A DNA stretch of 64,000 nt from Temnothorax longispinosus (Eukaryota > Arthropoda > Insecta > Hymenoptera > Formicidae). The notes beneath the pieces were generated by a model. That model saw only the letters and a list, made by a program, of their open reading frames with translations, was not told where the DNA came from and searched no databases. Below are positions 12,601-27,600 of this stretch, piece by piece (the stretch's first letter is position 1; every line of letters starts with the position of its first letter). Both the position numbers and the translations under genes were made by a program. The stretch lies in NCBI RefSeq assembly GCF_030848805.1, contig NC_092367.1, positions 7,905,019-7,969,018 of the forward strand, in the 5' to 3' direction.

Positions 12601-15600
12601 CTCTTTCTTTTTCTCTCTCGCCTTCACATCGTTGCTGCTACAACTACCCTGGCTGTTCGCATCTATTCCACTGTCGCCCTCTTCTCTGTCGGGATCCTCC
12701 GGGCTTCTGTTTACGGGAGACGGCACGGTCTCCATTCTCTCGTCGCCGCCCTCATGCTCGCTGTCGTCCGCCCGATCGCATTCCTCGTCCGATTTCTTTC
12801 CGCTTTCTTCCTTATCCTCAAACGGTGTCTCGTTTTTCTTGTACTCCTCATGCAGCTTGCGCTTCTCTTCCTTCTTCTCGAGCTTTTTCTTTTTCTTCCT
12901 CTCTCGTCTCCGTGCGGCGGCCGCCTTTTTCGATTCTTCTCTCGTCTTTTCCATGTCGAGTTCTTCTAAGAGTATGGTGGCATTCTTATTTGCTTTAGCG
13001 GCCTGCGTCTCTTTGGCAGCTCTTATCACTTTCACACACTCGTTGCATTTTTCCGAAAGTTCTTTGTCATTAACAGTCGCTACATATCTTGTCATCTCTA
13101 GGTCACTGGGGAATTGCGTTACATGATTCACCATCCACTTCACCACTTTGATATGACCCTTTCGAAAGGCAGCCATCAAGCAGGAAACCTAATCATTATA
13201 GAATGTATTTTACACATGTATTTTGTCTAAGATCGGATAAAAAAAATTACGTAGATCTCTCGTCAAACAAATTATCGTGTATACCTTACGATTATCTTGC
13301 GAGTCAATATCTGCACCTGCATGGTATAATAAATCTACGACATTTAGATGCCCGCCGTTTGCAGCTAACCATAGTGGACTGTTCCCTTTTTTATTTTTTA
13401 CTTCGACTTGGGTCCCCCTGGAAAGAAATGACGAAATCTCCGTTACTGAGCTCGTTATTTCATAACATTGGACATAACGTAGCGACAAATTACCTCGATA
13501 ATAGAAGTTCTACGAAACGGCAGTGGCCTTTATCAGCGGCAATAGTGAGGGCAGTGTCACGAGATGATGGGACAGGCGTCGCGTTAACATCAGCACCTTT
13601 CGTAAGTAACACACGCCCAACTTCAACATATCCACCACTAGCGGCCTCCATCAATGGCGTTAAGCCAGTCTATGTAAAAAGAAAAAAAATTATTTCGAAA
13701 AGTTATAGCAAAATTACATATATGAGTATTAAATATGTTACCTTTGCTCGATGTTCAACGTTGGCTTTTCGATCGAGGAGGAGGCTAACAACCTCATGCC
13801 TCCCCTGAAAGCACGCGAGCGTTAACGCCGTATTGCGGTTTGTCTCAATTTGCGCGTTAATATCGCTGCCCATGTCCAAAAGTAGCTTAACTGCCGCTGC
13901 ACATTAAAATGTCATATATATTTTTTTTAGTGTTTCAGTCATGATGAATTTGGAATTTCTTAGTGTCAAATATTAATTAATTTCAAACTCTGATTTCTTA
14001 CCAGTATGGCCATTCATAGCGGCTAACATTAGAGGAGATATGCCTAGTTTGGAGCCAGTACGTGAATTAATTTCGGCACCATGGCTCAGTAGTAGCTTTA
14101 TTATGTTCACATAACCGCCACTTGCAGCCAGGCTTAAGGGGGTGTAATCAGAAACGTTGCGATGTTCTTTGTTCGCGCCGCGATTGAGCAAAAGCTCGAC
14201 TACTTCGTATCTGCCTCCACTACATGCGAGTGACAATGGCGTATCCTTGGTACGTTCAGATTGCGCTTCTATGTCAGCTCCGTGATTGAGTAGAATTTCA
14301 ACTACCTTCTGATGGCCAGCCGTTGCGGCCAAAATAAGCGGCGTAAATCCCTTCTTATCCCTATGTTCTGTAAGAAAATTGCTACGTCAGCTTGCTTGCT
14401 CGATAAAAGTTTCTCCATATTTCATAATGCACGCGACAAATATTTCTTTTATATTGCATTAAATTAAATTATTAAGTATATTAAACTCGACATATGAAAT
14501 ACAACGCGCGTATATCAATAAAAACTATATGACGATACATATACAATGCGGCATTTCACCTACCTATATCTGCACCACGACTTAGAAGAAGTTCCACAAG
14601 ATCTTCATGCCCTCCCGCGCAAGCCAAAGTTAAAGCCGTGTCATGATTGCTGTCGGTTTCTGAATCAACATCCATACACGAGAACGGAGCGGGTGGAACT
14701 TGGTTGGACGCATACCCTCCTACCGTCGGGACACCTGTTGTACATTGATCAATAACTGAGTGGTGAGAACATTCTTAGCAATTTATTTCGAGTATCATCG
14801 TGCTGATTACAGTGAAAATCGCAGCTTCTTACAATTCTCACCTGTTGCTGGATCTAGCTGATAATTTTGCGCAGGAAAATTGGGAGCTTGTTGAGCATTG
14901 GCAGTTTGTTGTTGCTGGCAAGATTGTTGTTGAGACAGGAGAGGATATCTGGCTTTCTTGCCCTTGCCGGTGGTCGGTGCAGTGTACACTTGTTTCTTAT
15001 CGGAGGTAGCTACGTTCGCGGTTGTCGTAGTAGCGGGTGCTTGAGTCTGGGTAGCAACTTGAACTTGATTAGTGCTGCAAGTTGTGGATTGCACGTAACT
15101 GCTCGACTGATGAGGAGGTATACTATCTACTATTCCCGTTGCGCCACTCACAGCTGGTAATGTTTGCGTAGGAAATGCTAGTAACGAGAAAGTTTAAAGT
15201 AAATAAAAAATCGTTCACTATTGAACGAGTCACTCGGTGACATTAGTCGCACTAAAGACACGTTTTGATAACTTACTTATTTGAGAGGATTGAAGCAGCA
15301 ACTGAGGTTGGAAAGTATCGCTGCTAATATGCTGCATACATTCGCGAAAATGTATACTACCCTGGCGGAAACCTTCTTCGAAGGCTCTCAGACGATTCTT
15401 CAGCGTCGGGTTTTGCAAGGACTGCGTACTTGTTAGTTGTAAGCCCGCTGATATGTCTGCCTCTATTTGAACGCCAGCGCTGGTCACTTGTAATGACGGT
15501 AAGGCCGGTAAAGAAACCGAAGGTACTGACAGCACAGGAGTAAAAAACTCTTGGGATGCATGAGGACTTCCGCCTTGTTGAACTATTTGGGTGGTATGTA

Positions 15601-18600
15601 GATGTTGCTGCTGTTGTTGCTGCTGCTGCTGCTGTTGTTGTTCCTTATTATTCGATACGTCCAATCTTTTCAATTCAAGCTTCTCTTGATCTTCAGTTGC
15701 TATATAGAAATAAAATAAGATATTAATTTAATTTTACTTTTAATTCTGATTTTCTTTTCAGTTTTAAAAAGATAAGTACTTACTGTCAACCGTGTCGTCG
15801 AAGCTAATGGAACGAAAAATTTCAAACGCATCGTCGATAGGAATATCCGTGCCGTCCTCCAATTTCAATACTCTATCGTTAGGATTGAAGGTTTTAGATT
15901 TCTGGGCGCCAGTAAAAAATGCGCAAGCGCTTTCTCTGTACTTTCGCGTTAACTCAGGATCCGTTTGCTCGGGAAGATTTTCTTGCGCTGTTTGCTGTTA
16001 AAAATATATGTTCTTTTAAGTTTAGTTGTCTTACGAAAATAACCGCAGCTAATTATTGAACCATATAAGTTACCTGGCTGTGCAAATGATGTGTGGGATG
16101 CAAGTGTGACATCAATTGAGTGGGCATGAGTATGCTACCCGTACTATTAGCAACTATGTTGGTTTGTTGCTGTGAATGAGTTTGTTGGTGGGATTGTTGC
16201 GGTTGCGATTGCGGCTGCTGCGATTGCTGTTGTATCTACATCGAAAAAAATTCATTGAAAAGAAAACGGTCTACACGCGTGTGTTAAATCCAATTATTGT
16301 TTCGCACGCTGTAAGATTTTTGAAATCGGAATAAGAAATAAAGATGATAGAAATCCACCTGCACTTGATCCAATTGGAGCTGCAGTTGCTGGTTGAGTTG
16401 CTGCAGTTGTTGAACCTGTTGTACTTGATAAGAAGGATGCTGACGTTGCTTCTGCTGATATTGTTGGTGAAGTCCAGCCATTATAGTCGCTTGTGTCTGC
16501 AACTTTGCCATCCCCATGCTGGACGTAGCTTTCCGCACGTTCTTTCCTTCTTTCTTGGACACAGGCTTAGCTTTTGGACGATCGCTTATAGCAGTATTTT
16601 GGCTGACGTCGCTGCTCGCGGTAATAGGCGATTGGGAAACGGCTATAACGGTTGGAGGGGTAGAAATGCTCGGCGGACTCGGCGTGGTTGTTGAAGAAGT
16701 AGCACTAATGAGTGACACAGTGGTGGTGGTCGTAACAGGCAACGGTGCAAGAGACAAAGGAGGCGAGGAAGGAAATGTATTTGTGGGGAACGTTTCCGTC
16801 GCGGTTGGAACCACGGAAAGCGTTTTCTGGAACTGTGCAGCTTGCATCCCCATTATCTTACCATCGAGGTAAGCACTGCACACCAATGCTGCGTCGTTAG
16901 CCCCTGGATACGTCAATGAACCGCCAGACATACCAGTTGTATTGCAAACTAAACCTTTTAAGCAAAATAATCACGTTGAAAATATTGATATAAACATCTA
17001 ATTTTAAGGCAAATACACATTTCAGTGGAGTGAATAAAATACCATGAGGAGATGTTGACTGAGCTGGCAAATCAATATTCAGCATGCCCGGTAACAATGC
17101 TTCTGTCTCGCTAGGATCTTGTGGCTGTTGTTGTTGAGATTGATTTATAATTGAGTTTCGCGGACCAGGAAACAAATGTCCTGCACTTTTCATTTGTAGT
17201 TCTCGTTCTACCCTCTGAAAAATATTATTATGCAACTTTACAACAAAGCGCATAACGTACCATAGATTTAAAAAAAAAAATGCACCAAATATTTAAATAT
17301 TTTTTTGTGTTTTATGTGGGTATATGAGGATTATAATTCTCAGATTAATAAGGTATGTAAATGCTGTCAATCAAGAATTCTTACAATGTTCTTTAAGAAT
17401 ATATCGAGAAACTTTAGAGAATTGAGAATATGACAAAGAACGTACTTGTAATTCCTCAAGTATTTGTTGCTTATGAATGATTTGCTCTTGTCTAGTTATA
17501 GTTTTCCGACTTTCGCTGACATGTATCACTTGCGTTGACGCTGCTGGCGTCGGACTAAGACTAATATTAGGTTCTGACAAACTTGTAAAACCCCCACTGC
17601 CTTTATCGAGAATATTGGTATCGTCCTTGGTAGTAGTGGTTGATTCTCCTGCGGGCTGCGAACGAACTTGTTGCGCTTCGGCAGAAGTAAGGCTCATATC
17701 GGGCATCATAGTCACTGATCGATTCTTTCTCAACAATGACTTTTGCGTATTGTGTTTGGGTTGAAGATTTTGCGCTTGTTGTTGCTCGGCGGTTTGTTGT
17801 TGCTGCTGTTGTTGTTGTTGCGGATGTTGCTGCGGTTGCGTAGACGTCTGCTGGGAGTGAGGTACATGTTGTTGATGAATTATATGCTGCTGTTGTTGCT
17901 GCGGCTGTGGCTGCGGTTGTGGTTGCTGCTGCTGCTGCTGCTGCTGCGGTGGTGGTGGTTGGTGTTGTTGTTGTTGTTGTTGTTGTGGCGGCGGCTGCTG
18001 TTGCTGCTGCTGCTGTGGTAATAACATGGGCGCAGGTGCAGCACTATGAGGAGCACTCATCATAATGCTATGAGGATAGTCCAATAATAGTTGAACAACA
18101 GGAGTGTGACCCCCCTTTGCCGCTTCTATCAGCATAGTGGAGTTGTCCTATAAATTAATTTAAGTTTTATATCAATACCAATGTAAATGCTCGTAAAAAT
18201 ATAGATTTTTTACTTGATTATTTTGGGGATAGATATCTTACTTTTAGCTTATGAAATGGATTTGCAGATTGTGCAAGAAGCAGCTCAACCACAGCCAGAT
18301 GACCACCAGCGCACGCCAACGAGAGCGGCGTGTGATCATTGTTTGTTGTTTGTCGATTGACATCAGCGCGCTTAGAGATGAGAAATTGAACCGTGCACAA
18401 ATGGCCCGCTCTACAAGCCTTCATCAGTGGAGTTCTACCTCCTTCTGATTCATGTTCCTTAAATATAATGAATTGGTATAAATAACTCGCACAATGATAA
18501 AAAAATTTAAAGACACGAGATAATACATAAATAAAAATATATAAAAATAAAATGTATCTGCGGTGTGTTATAAATCATAAAAAAGGACGTACTAGATCAG

Positions 18601-21600
18601 CGCCAAATTGCAATAAAAGGTCAGCAACGTCAGTGTGACCGTTCTCGCACGCATATGTCAATGCCGTATCTCCCGTCTGCGTTTGAGCGTGCACATCCGC
18701 CGCAGATTCGAGTAAATATCGAACAAGATCTAAGTGTCCCTCCTGAGCAGCCTCCATTAGAGGGGTGGATGCGCCCAGCTCGATATCCGCTCCCGCCTTG
18801 ATTAAAAAATCGGCAACTTCCAAGAAACCTCCGCAACAAGCCAAGGTAAGCGCCGTTTCCTGAGTTTCCTCAGTTTGGGCATTGATGTTGGCACCTTTTT
18901 GAAAAAAAATCACAATCAATATTACTCACGACTCACAATACTTGCGATTGTCGTTGATTGACGACACAAATGAAAAACGTTACGTACCCTGGCTCAAAAG
19001 TAAAGCAACCATTTCTTCATGACCCTCGCGCGCCGCTTCCATCAGTGGCGTATAACCTTCGTCGTTAACTTCCTCGATGTTCGCTCCACGTTCGATAAGA
19101 AGCATAGCTAAGTCCACATGACCTCCACAGGCAGCTAATGTTAATGGCGACTCGAAACTGTCCGTTGGCATGTTTACTTGGGCACCTGAATCTAAAAGTA
19201 AACGAGCGACTTCCACATGACCATCCATCGATGCTTCCATAAGGGCGGTATGCATCTCATCGGTTTTATGCTCCTGTAAAAATACGCGGAAACATCAATG
19301 TTAGTAAAATTATTAAGCATTATATGTATAACACATGTGTAAAAGTTATTAAATTCCATAATTTTTAATTTCAGAATAGTTCCGTTAACGAATCTTAGAC
19401 CCCTTGTCATCCATGTTTTCCCTTGCCACGTGTAATTCTTACCGGAAGGTATACTTCAAACTGCACTAAAACGCTTGGGCTAGGCCTGGTCAATTTTGAG
19501 CTCCGAAGCCACGAGGCTTTTCCCTCTCCATTTACAGAGAGTGGGGGAGGGGGAAAGGAATTCATCCACTGGATGAAGTTAAGCAGGTACGTTTAACTTC
19601 ATCCAGCGAAGAAATCCCTTTCTCCCCACTCTCTGTAAATGAAAAGAAAAGTGTCGTGGTTCCGGAGTTGACTAGGCCTGGATTGGGCGATGTCGCCCAC
19701 GTGGCGACATAAGTGTAAGAAAACACTCGATCAACCAATCAGCGCGTCACGGTGAATCGAAATGCTAACGATACAGCGTTAACCAATCAGGTTCACGAGG
19801 GCCTCGCTCTTCTGCGCCCATTAAAAACACAAAGCAGGTAGTTCTCGAATAATCAGGAGTGCCGTAGACAAAAAAGTTGCGTTCCTTTCGTTTCCGAAAG
19901 TATTCAAAAGAAAAAGAAAACAACTTTTGTATCCACGTGTTCAGTGCAGTTTGGAAGTACTATATAATATGCGTTTCTTTTTCGTATGCTCATTTTATTA
20001 TCTTTATTATCATCTTTATTATCTCTATACATCAGAGGGAGATTAAGGGCCAACGTCGCATGTTATTACCTGATCCGCGCCAGCTTCTAACAAAAAGCGG
20101 ACCATTTCCAAATGTCCCTTATAGCAGGCCAAGGTCAATGCGGACTCTTTAAATTCATTGGAATGAGTATTGATGCCGGCCCCGTTGTCAAGCAAGATCT
20201 TGGCGACTTGAACATGCCCAGCACTCGCCGCTTCCATCAGAGGTGTATGACCGTTCTCATTGTGATCCTCAACATTGGCGCCGGCATTTAATAAGGCACA
20301 CACAACCCCTTCGTGTCCACCGGCACATCCGTACATGAGAGGTGTGTTGCCTTCGATCAATACATAATACATTTGCAACAATAATCATCGACCGAAATAA
20401 CGCCGCGTAATCTCAACAATATTTACATATTGGCGAAAATAAATTTGATGCGTCGTTAGAGCTTACGAACATTGCGGCGTTAAAATAAACGAAACTGACG
20501 GATAATTTTACCTGATGTAGACTGAGCGTTTACATCGGCCCCATGAGCAATCAGCAAACTCACGATATCTACATGCCCTGCACTAGCAGCTTCCATCAAA
20601 GGGGTACAGTCCCCTTTGATGCCGCGATCTTCTACATTAGCGTTCATCGCCAAGAGTACCTGTTTCGTAGAAAAAACGCAATGACAGATAAATTTCATTG
20701 GTCTACAAAATTAATTTGAAATAAATTATCTTACGTTATAATTGTACAATTATAATGCCAACTTCATGTTCATGATTAACATAATAGTTTGATAAACAAG
20801 AAAAAAAAGTTGAAGCATAGGAGATTGACGTTTTAAAGAATGTTTCCGCGTACACCGTTTTATGATATTTATCCAATCGTTAACATCAAAGTAACCAGAA
20901 ACAAATAAATTTCAGCGAATTGCAATTAATTTTCAAATATCACAGCCTACAATTACACAAGAATATACAGTTGAAGGTAAATAAATTTATCATAGAAACT
21001 CTTCCAGCTGTAAACCTAAGTCAGAACTTTACTTTCAAGATAAAGCAGCAACCGTGTACCATTAAACAAGAATTCTGATGTCTGAGTGACTGTAATTATA
21101 ACGTAATATAAATAAATTTTAATTGTGTGAATATTATTCGACACATGCCAACACAGAAATCATTTCATTTTGACAAATTGTACTTTTACGAACATACATC
21201 ACGTAAAAGCGTAACACTACTGAATAATAACGTTCAATATTATTTATTCAATATTATTTATTTTCGGATCTTCTCACGTAATGAGAATTACTGTACCAAT
21301 AGTATTATTACAGTCATTCAAACTGAACCGTTAACATCGATTACAACACCTGTACAAATACGGTGAGCATAATATTACGCGTACACGGTAAAATATACAT
21401 ACTGAGAGTTAATAAAGTGACAAAGGAGGAGCGATAGCATTTAACACCACCCAAAGAACACATCGCAATCGAAATATCATTTTGACGTCATTTGACTAAA
21501 TTTGCGTGATTTTTTAGTTAATACAACATCAAAATGTCATTTTGGCTGCAAGGTATTCCTCGGACAAACACACACACACACACACACGCGTGCACAAAAC

Positions 21601-24600
21601 CACTATACAGCACCTTTCAAAACAAAAGAGATTTTTTCTGAAGAAAGAGCAATCTTTAGATACAAATTTATATGAGATCGAGTCTATGATTCCACGATCA
21701 AGCTCGATGCACACATACGCATGTAAACAAAAATTGCACGTCAAACGTGTAAACTGGAAATTTTTTATCCATAACACGCATAACAGTCAGACACCTCGGT
21801 GCAACTTAACAAAACATCTTGCAGTGTGATACACGGTGTCCCACATCAACATTGCAAATGGACGGTTCGGAACTCTACTACGGGAGGAAGGTATACGCGT
21901 GCGATTTTGATTCCAAACCTGAGCAAGTTCGTAGTAACCAGCTGAGCAAGCTAGTGACAGCAGGCTCTCTCCCTCCTCGGTGGTCTCGTGGACACTTCGG
22001 CCCTCCGTTAACAACTTCCGAACGGTACCGACGTCTCCGTCGGTGCACGCCTCGACGAGAGAGCGCTTTTCGTTCGGCGTACGCGGATTGTCACTACGCA
22101 TACGTGTTAGCGCTGCCGCAGCCTCATCCAACGCACAAGACACACTCGACGTTAAGCGTCGCAGCACTTCGTGGTCGGGCAGGTGCTTCCCATCGCCCGA
22201 CGACAGCTTCCCGATGCCGGCCGCTTCGAGCAACGCCTCGAGACGCGCCTGGGTCTCGGGGTCCACGGAACGTTCCGGATCGTCGGGGGTCAACAGGAAT
22301 TTCGACGAGTCGGGATGATCTTCGTCCAGTTCAACCTGATCGATCGCGAAGCACTCCACCTGCAACGAGAAATATCCGTTGGTAAAACCAAATATGTGCA
22401 ACAATACAAGGAAGAAAAAAAAGAAGAATATAGAGGAATTGGCTTTAAAGGGTTACGTCCACGATCTTGTACTTGATTAATCCGCATCGATCGCACGCCC
22501 GTCGTGATTGCACGTTTTACGCTTTATCTACGAATCCAATAAAGAAAACGAGATCAAAGGGAAGCGGAACGGTGATGCCTCGTCGAGGGGCGGGGGGGGG
22601 GGGGGGGGACGAGGTCTCGGCTGTCGCGACCGGACGTGCCCGCGGTGGTCGCGTTATCGGCGCAGCCGCGAGACAATAAACGTAAATCGGGAACGCCGGG
22701 TGAAAGTATAATTGTGTGTCTTCTAGGCGAACGACGGCGGCGGCGAACGGCGGTGGTGGCGGTGGCAATTACGGCGATAAGTGACGTTACGAGCGCTTTA
22801 ACGCTCGGCGATGCGCGCGGCCGTTCCCCCCGCGAAGGGGGAGCGGCCCCGCGCGATGACGGCGACGATGACGACGACCGACGGCGGCGGCGGCGGTGCG
22901 CCGTCGACACTTCCACGACCTATGGCACCCCGCGTGCGATGCATGCGTCGTTCATCCGTCGCTCGCCTCTCACTCCGTCGCGCCGCGGAGCACGGGGATC
23001 GGCCTCGGGGCCGAGGCAGAGCGCGAGGAAAATCGGGGCAACGTACATTCGCGTCGGGGGCGCGCTCGCGCGACCACGACGCGGGGGGACGACGGCGACG
23101 GAGATGACGGCGATCGAGGTCGGCGGCGACGGGGGGAGGGGGGGACGACTCTTTTCCTTCCACGTCGTCGACGTACGCACGCGGAGGTGGTGGAGGCGCG
23201 ACGAGCCGTCGCGGACGAGGAACACCGTGCGAAACGCGAACGCGCCGTGATCGGGTACGGAATAATATGGTGGCTCGGTGTGCCCGTACGCGCTGCGTTT
23301 CGCGTCGCTTCTTCAACGCGCGCATCGACCAGCGCGTCGACGCGCCGCGAAACTCGACGACGTAACGCACCGCGCCTTTACGTACAGCGGAGCCGATATT
23401 GCGTGCGAGAGCTCAGCGAGCGAGGTTGGCTCTCCGACACGGACGGGGCTAATCGGCGCCGCGAACTCGTGCGGACCTTCGGCGAGCGAGAACGCGGCGG
23501 ACTCGCGGCTAGGCCGCCAGGTGGCGCGGCCGACGGCGGTCCGCGGTGCGACGAACGCGCGGCGCACACTCGCCCCGCGCATCCCACGTACCTACGTATA
23601 CGTACGCGCGTACGCACGCACACAGCCGCGCGCTCGCGCGTGGCGCGCGACGGTGTGCGTGCGTGGTGGCCGGAGGGGGGGGGAAGGTGCACACGTGCGA
23701 GGCGCGCCTTACGTGTGTCCGTGCGCGATTTCCTGCGGTTTACGCGCGCACGAACGGCACACATAATCCCCAATCGTACGTATACGTATGCGTATTATAC
23801 GTGCGCGCGCGCGCGCACGCGCGTACTCGCGGCAGTGCACAAGCCTGGCGAGGCACTTTAACCAGCATTTGCGCGACACGGTCGGTCCCCCCTACCCCCT
23901 CACCCCCCCACACACGGTCGCGGTCCTCTCTCGCGTTATACCCGACACACAACAAAACACGTACACATGCCAGTCATTCTTCTCTTCTTTCGCTCTTTCT
24001 CCCTTCATTCGCTCCCACCTCCTCGCCGCGCCGCTCGCGCGCGCGGGGCACGGGGATGGAGGATGGGAACGGCATTCGAGTGCACCTCGGTGGCCGCGAT
24101 GCGCTCCCCGTGGACATCAGAATGAAGGTGGAAGTCGTCGAGGCAATGCGCGCACGCTTGCACTACGACGAGAGAAAGGAGCGGAGGGAGAGAGAAAGAG
24201 AGAGAGAGTCTAAGAGGGCACAGGGGGAGGAGAGGGGAGGCGGAGGAATTGCGTGAGCGAGTCGCGAGAGAGATGAGGCGGCGAGAGAAAAGAAAAGCGA
24301 GCCGAACGTCGACGGCCGAACGTCGGTGTCGTCGGTGACGGCGGGGCCGACTGTCAGCGCATTACGTGGTATTCGACACGGATTATATAACCCTTTCCCG
24401 ATGTGCGAATTCCCCGCTGACGTTCATCCTTTCTTTCCCTCCCTCCCAGCCTGCCAGCCTGCCTGTCCCGACTCCCGCGTCCCTTCGTCCCTCAGCTCCG
24501 CGACGAGGCTCTCCTACGACGGGAGGAGGCCTTTGGCCATCTACGTGCACGCACCTTCCTCTAAAGCCGGCGTACTCTAGCGAAGCGGAGACCACCACCT

Positions 24601-27600
24601 GGTGGCTGATACGAAACCTAAACGTCGCGGGCAACGAACACCGGGATAACGCGATAAACTCGACGGTGGGTGGGTGGGAGGAAAGATGGATCGCGAGACG
24701 GAGGTGGGGAAGGCACGTTTCGACGCCTTCGTGCGATCGCGAACCCTTAGGACGACCTCCGGCCAGGCTCCGATTCAACTCAACTCCGCTCGAACTTGAT
24801 CGACGCCGATTGTCGCTTAAAATTTCTGACTGTACGATTCGCTGTACACAGGTCCCCAATCTAATCTCTTTTTTCCAGAAAAAAAATAAAAAGAATAATT
24901 CCATTCACATTAATGAAATAGTTAACAGATATCGTTTAATATGTCCAATCACTGATTAATTTCATCGAGCTTATCCTTTTTTCGATCCTTCGTTGTTTAC
25001 AGATTTGATTTCAAGTATTTATACTTTACCATGCAAAAGGATGTGCGAAATCATGCAGGTTTACAGGTCCTTTACCGAATAGATATATGTGTTTATACAT
25101 AGGGGTATATGTACGTGTATCTGCTCCAAATGTAGAAAGCAAGAAGGACAATTGAGCAAATGGCCTGTATAAATCGACGTAGTCGACTTTGCACAATACG
25201 TTTTTACACGGCGACATAAAGTACAACAATTATATGCGTATGTGCGTATGTACGTATAGACCTTGACAAGAGAGAGGTGGAACGAAACAAAGCCTAACTA
25301 AAACCGACGTTACAATATTAGACAAAAAAGAAATAGCTTCTGTGCGACAATGTCGATGTCGATGGAGTCCGTCTTGGGTTCGGGATAACGTCATTAATTA
25401 CCTAATTAACTTTCGCACAATTTCCTAAAATTTTGTAAAGATTTAGAAAATTCCAACAAATTTAAATCGGATACACTGTTCAAAAATAATCTTAAAGCTT
25501 GTTCAAAAATTACGTAAAAGAAAGGAGAAATTTGACCAAAGAGAATTAGAAATATTGTTAATAAAGCTACGAGATTTCAGAGATCTCTCTTACGCATCCG
25601 AGTTACGCTTGTCAAATTAATTCTTTCATTAAAGAATGTCCTTTAATAAAAGAATTAATTTAATAAGCGTGACCTTTTTAAAGACTAATCTTCTTATTTA
25701 AGAATATTCTAATTTGCTGCAAAATTAAGCGCTAATTAAATGCCTTAATTTCAGCTTGGCAAGAAATTAGAATAATTACGTTAGAGCTGCTCTCCATAAA
25801 AAAAAATATAATAAATAAAAATACTCGTCCAAGGGACCGTCAAGATATCAAGCCGACGATTTGGACATCTCAACGTTACGAATAAACGAATATTTTAATA
25901 CCAAGTACATAGAGGAATTTAATTTTTTAACGCGGAATCTTTAACTTGCAAGTTGGCTGGTATCTAAATACAAATTCCTACGAGCTGGAATAAATTTATT
26001 CGTCGGTGCGTTAACGTTACGCTAATAAGATAAGAATATTTCGATCGCGGATAACGTAAGAAAATCTAACGTTTTATACCGCGATATGACTTGCTGCTTG
26101 TAAATTGGAATGGCTACAGTTGAAAGAATTTTTTTCTTTCTTTTTAAAAAGGAGATTAGATTGGAGATTTGTACGACACATCGTACAGTCGAAAATTCCA
26201 AAAAAGCATACTTTCGATATATGTATTTTAATGGATTTCTTATATATATAGAGCGCTCTAATTCTCTAGCGTGTTCATTTCTGCAATTTATACATATTAG
26301 ATACTTATTTTTTCATAGGAAAAACCAATTTAACGTTAAGTTAGCCTTATGTATCCAATTTTCTGCTGAACACTTTAAACGCCTAATTCTGGACTTCAGC
26401 ACTAATTTAGTACTTAATTTCGCAATATGTTAGAATTTATCTAGCGCGGAGAGATTAAATTAATGGAGGAAAAGATTTACAGCCTAGAGAGATAGCACTG
26501 GGGAAAAAGCCGTAACTGAGAAATTGGGAACAAATAAATAACAACATTCGGTGGCTTTTATAGATCGCAATCCTTCCTAACTGTGAGGATGAAGAAACAT
26601 TACATCAATTACGGCCCTTGATTAATCTTGGTGTTATCGGACATCAAGCACGATTGCAAAAGCGTTTGTAATCTGCGTCGAGTAAATTTCGATTAGCGAC
26701 TAGCCGTTTTTAAGTTATAATCGTAAGTGGCAAGAAGATTGCGCTTGGAATAAATAATTTTAGATCCAATGCTTCGTTTTTTCTTCATTCTAGACTATCT
26801 CGCTCGCGACGCACAGAAAAGGAAACGAGGCTGGAGTTAGCACTCTCGAGCAACCGGACCTTAACTCCCAATCGTGTAGTACAAGTCAGTTAACACTTCC
26901 GGTTAATAATTTCCTATCCTGCTTTTGGGTCGTTTTATTTAACGTGGAAAGGAAAACCAATTTTTTTGGAGTCAACGCTAACTCATATCGACACGATTCG
27001 CTACTCGACCTCAGTTGATCAGCGCTAATTTCTCTAAATTATCCTTAACCATCCGCGCCACAGACAAGAATGTAACCCAGAAAGAGCGACGTGTTATAAT
27101 CAACCAGTATAAATAGGATACCGTTAGTACAACTTTTCCTTGTGGCATATTCTTTGGTTTTTTTTTTTAATCAAAGCGATTCAGGTTGTTCCTTCAAGCA
27201 ACGACCTATAGCAATACCCAAAAAAATTCGACTATAGTTTCCCTGTGAATCCGCGAAGCTGTCATTCGACACAGAACAGCTGTGCAGCTAGAATTTTGTC
27301 TGCGAACCTAATGTTCATTTCTATCACATGCAGATCAACTTGAACCAAAAATTTCAACCGTGTAATTTGTCGTTTATAATCTAAACTTTCGTTCCACGTG
27401 TCAGATAACAAAGGATTAATTAGCCATGCCAACGGAAAACAGTTAAATAAGTTCCGTTTGATAGATTACCTAATCGGCGTTCAGTCAGTCATCTTTATTT
27501 AACGCGGATTAACTTTAAAAGCGTCGTCTACAATGGCAGTAGGAGTATACAGTGAGACGTAAGCGGTAAGTTATTGACTAATGGGATTTTTACAATTCAA

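Noticed and set aside
12509..13126. 205-codon plus-strand frame rich in Ser/Phe/Leu
   Set aside because: Exact antisense of the Lys/Glu-rich part of mask exon 20, whose codon bias leaves the opposite strand open.
17743..18021. Poly-Leu plus-strand frame
   Set aside because: Shadow of the polyglutamine tract of mask.
22896..23861. Long 321-codon plus-strand open frame, with other overlapping frames at 22.6-24.3 kb
   Set aside because: The region is very GC-rich, so stop codons are rare in all six frames. Products are Arg/Ala/Thr-rich with no domain, and several frames overlap equally well.
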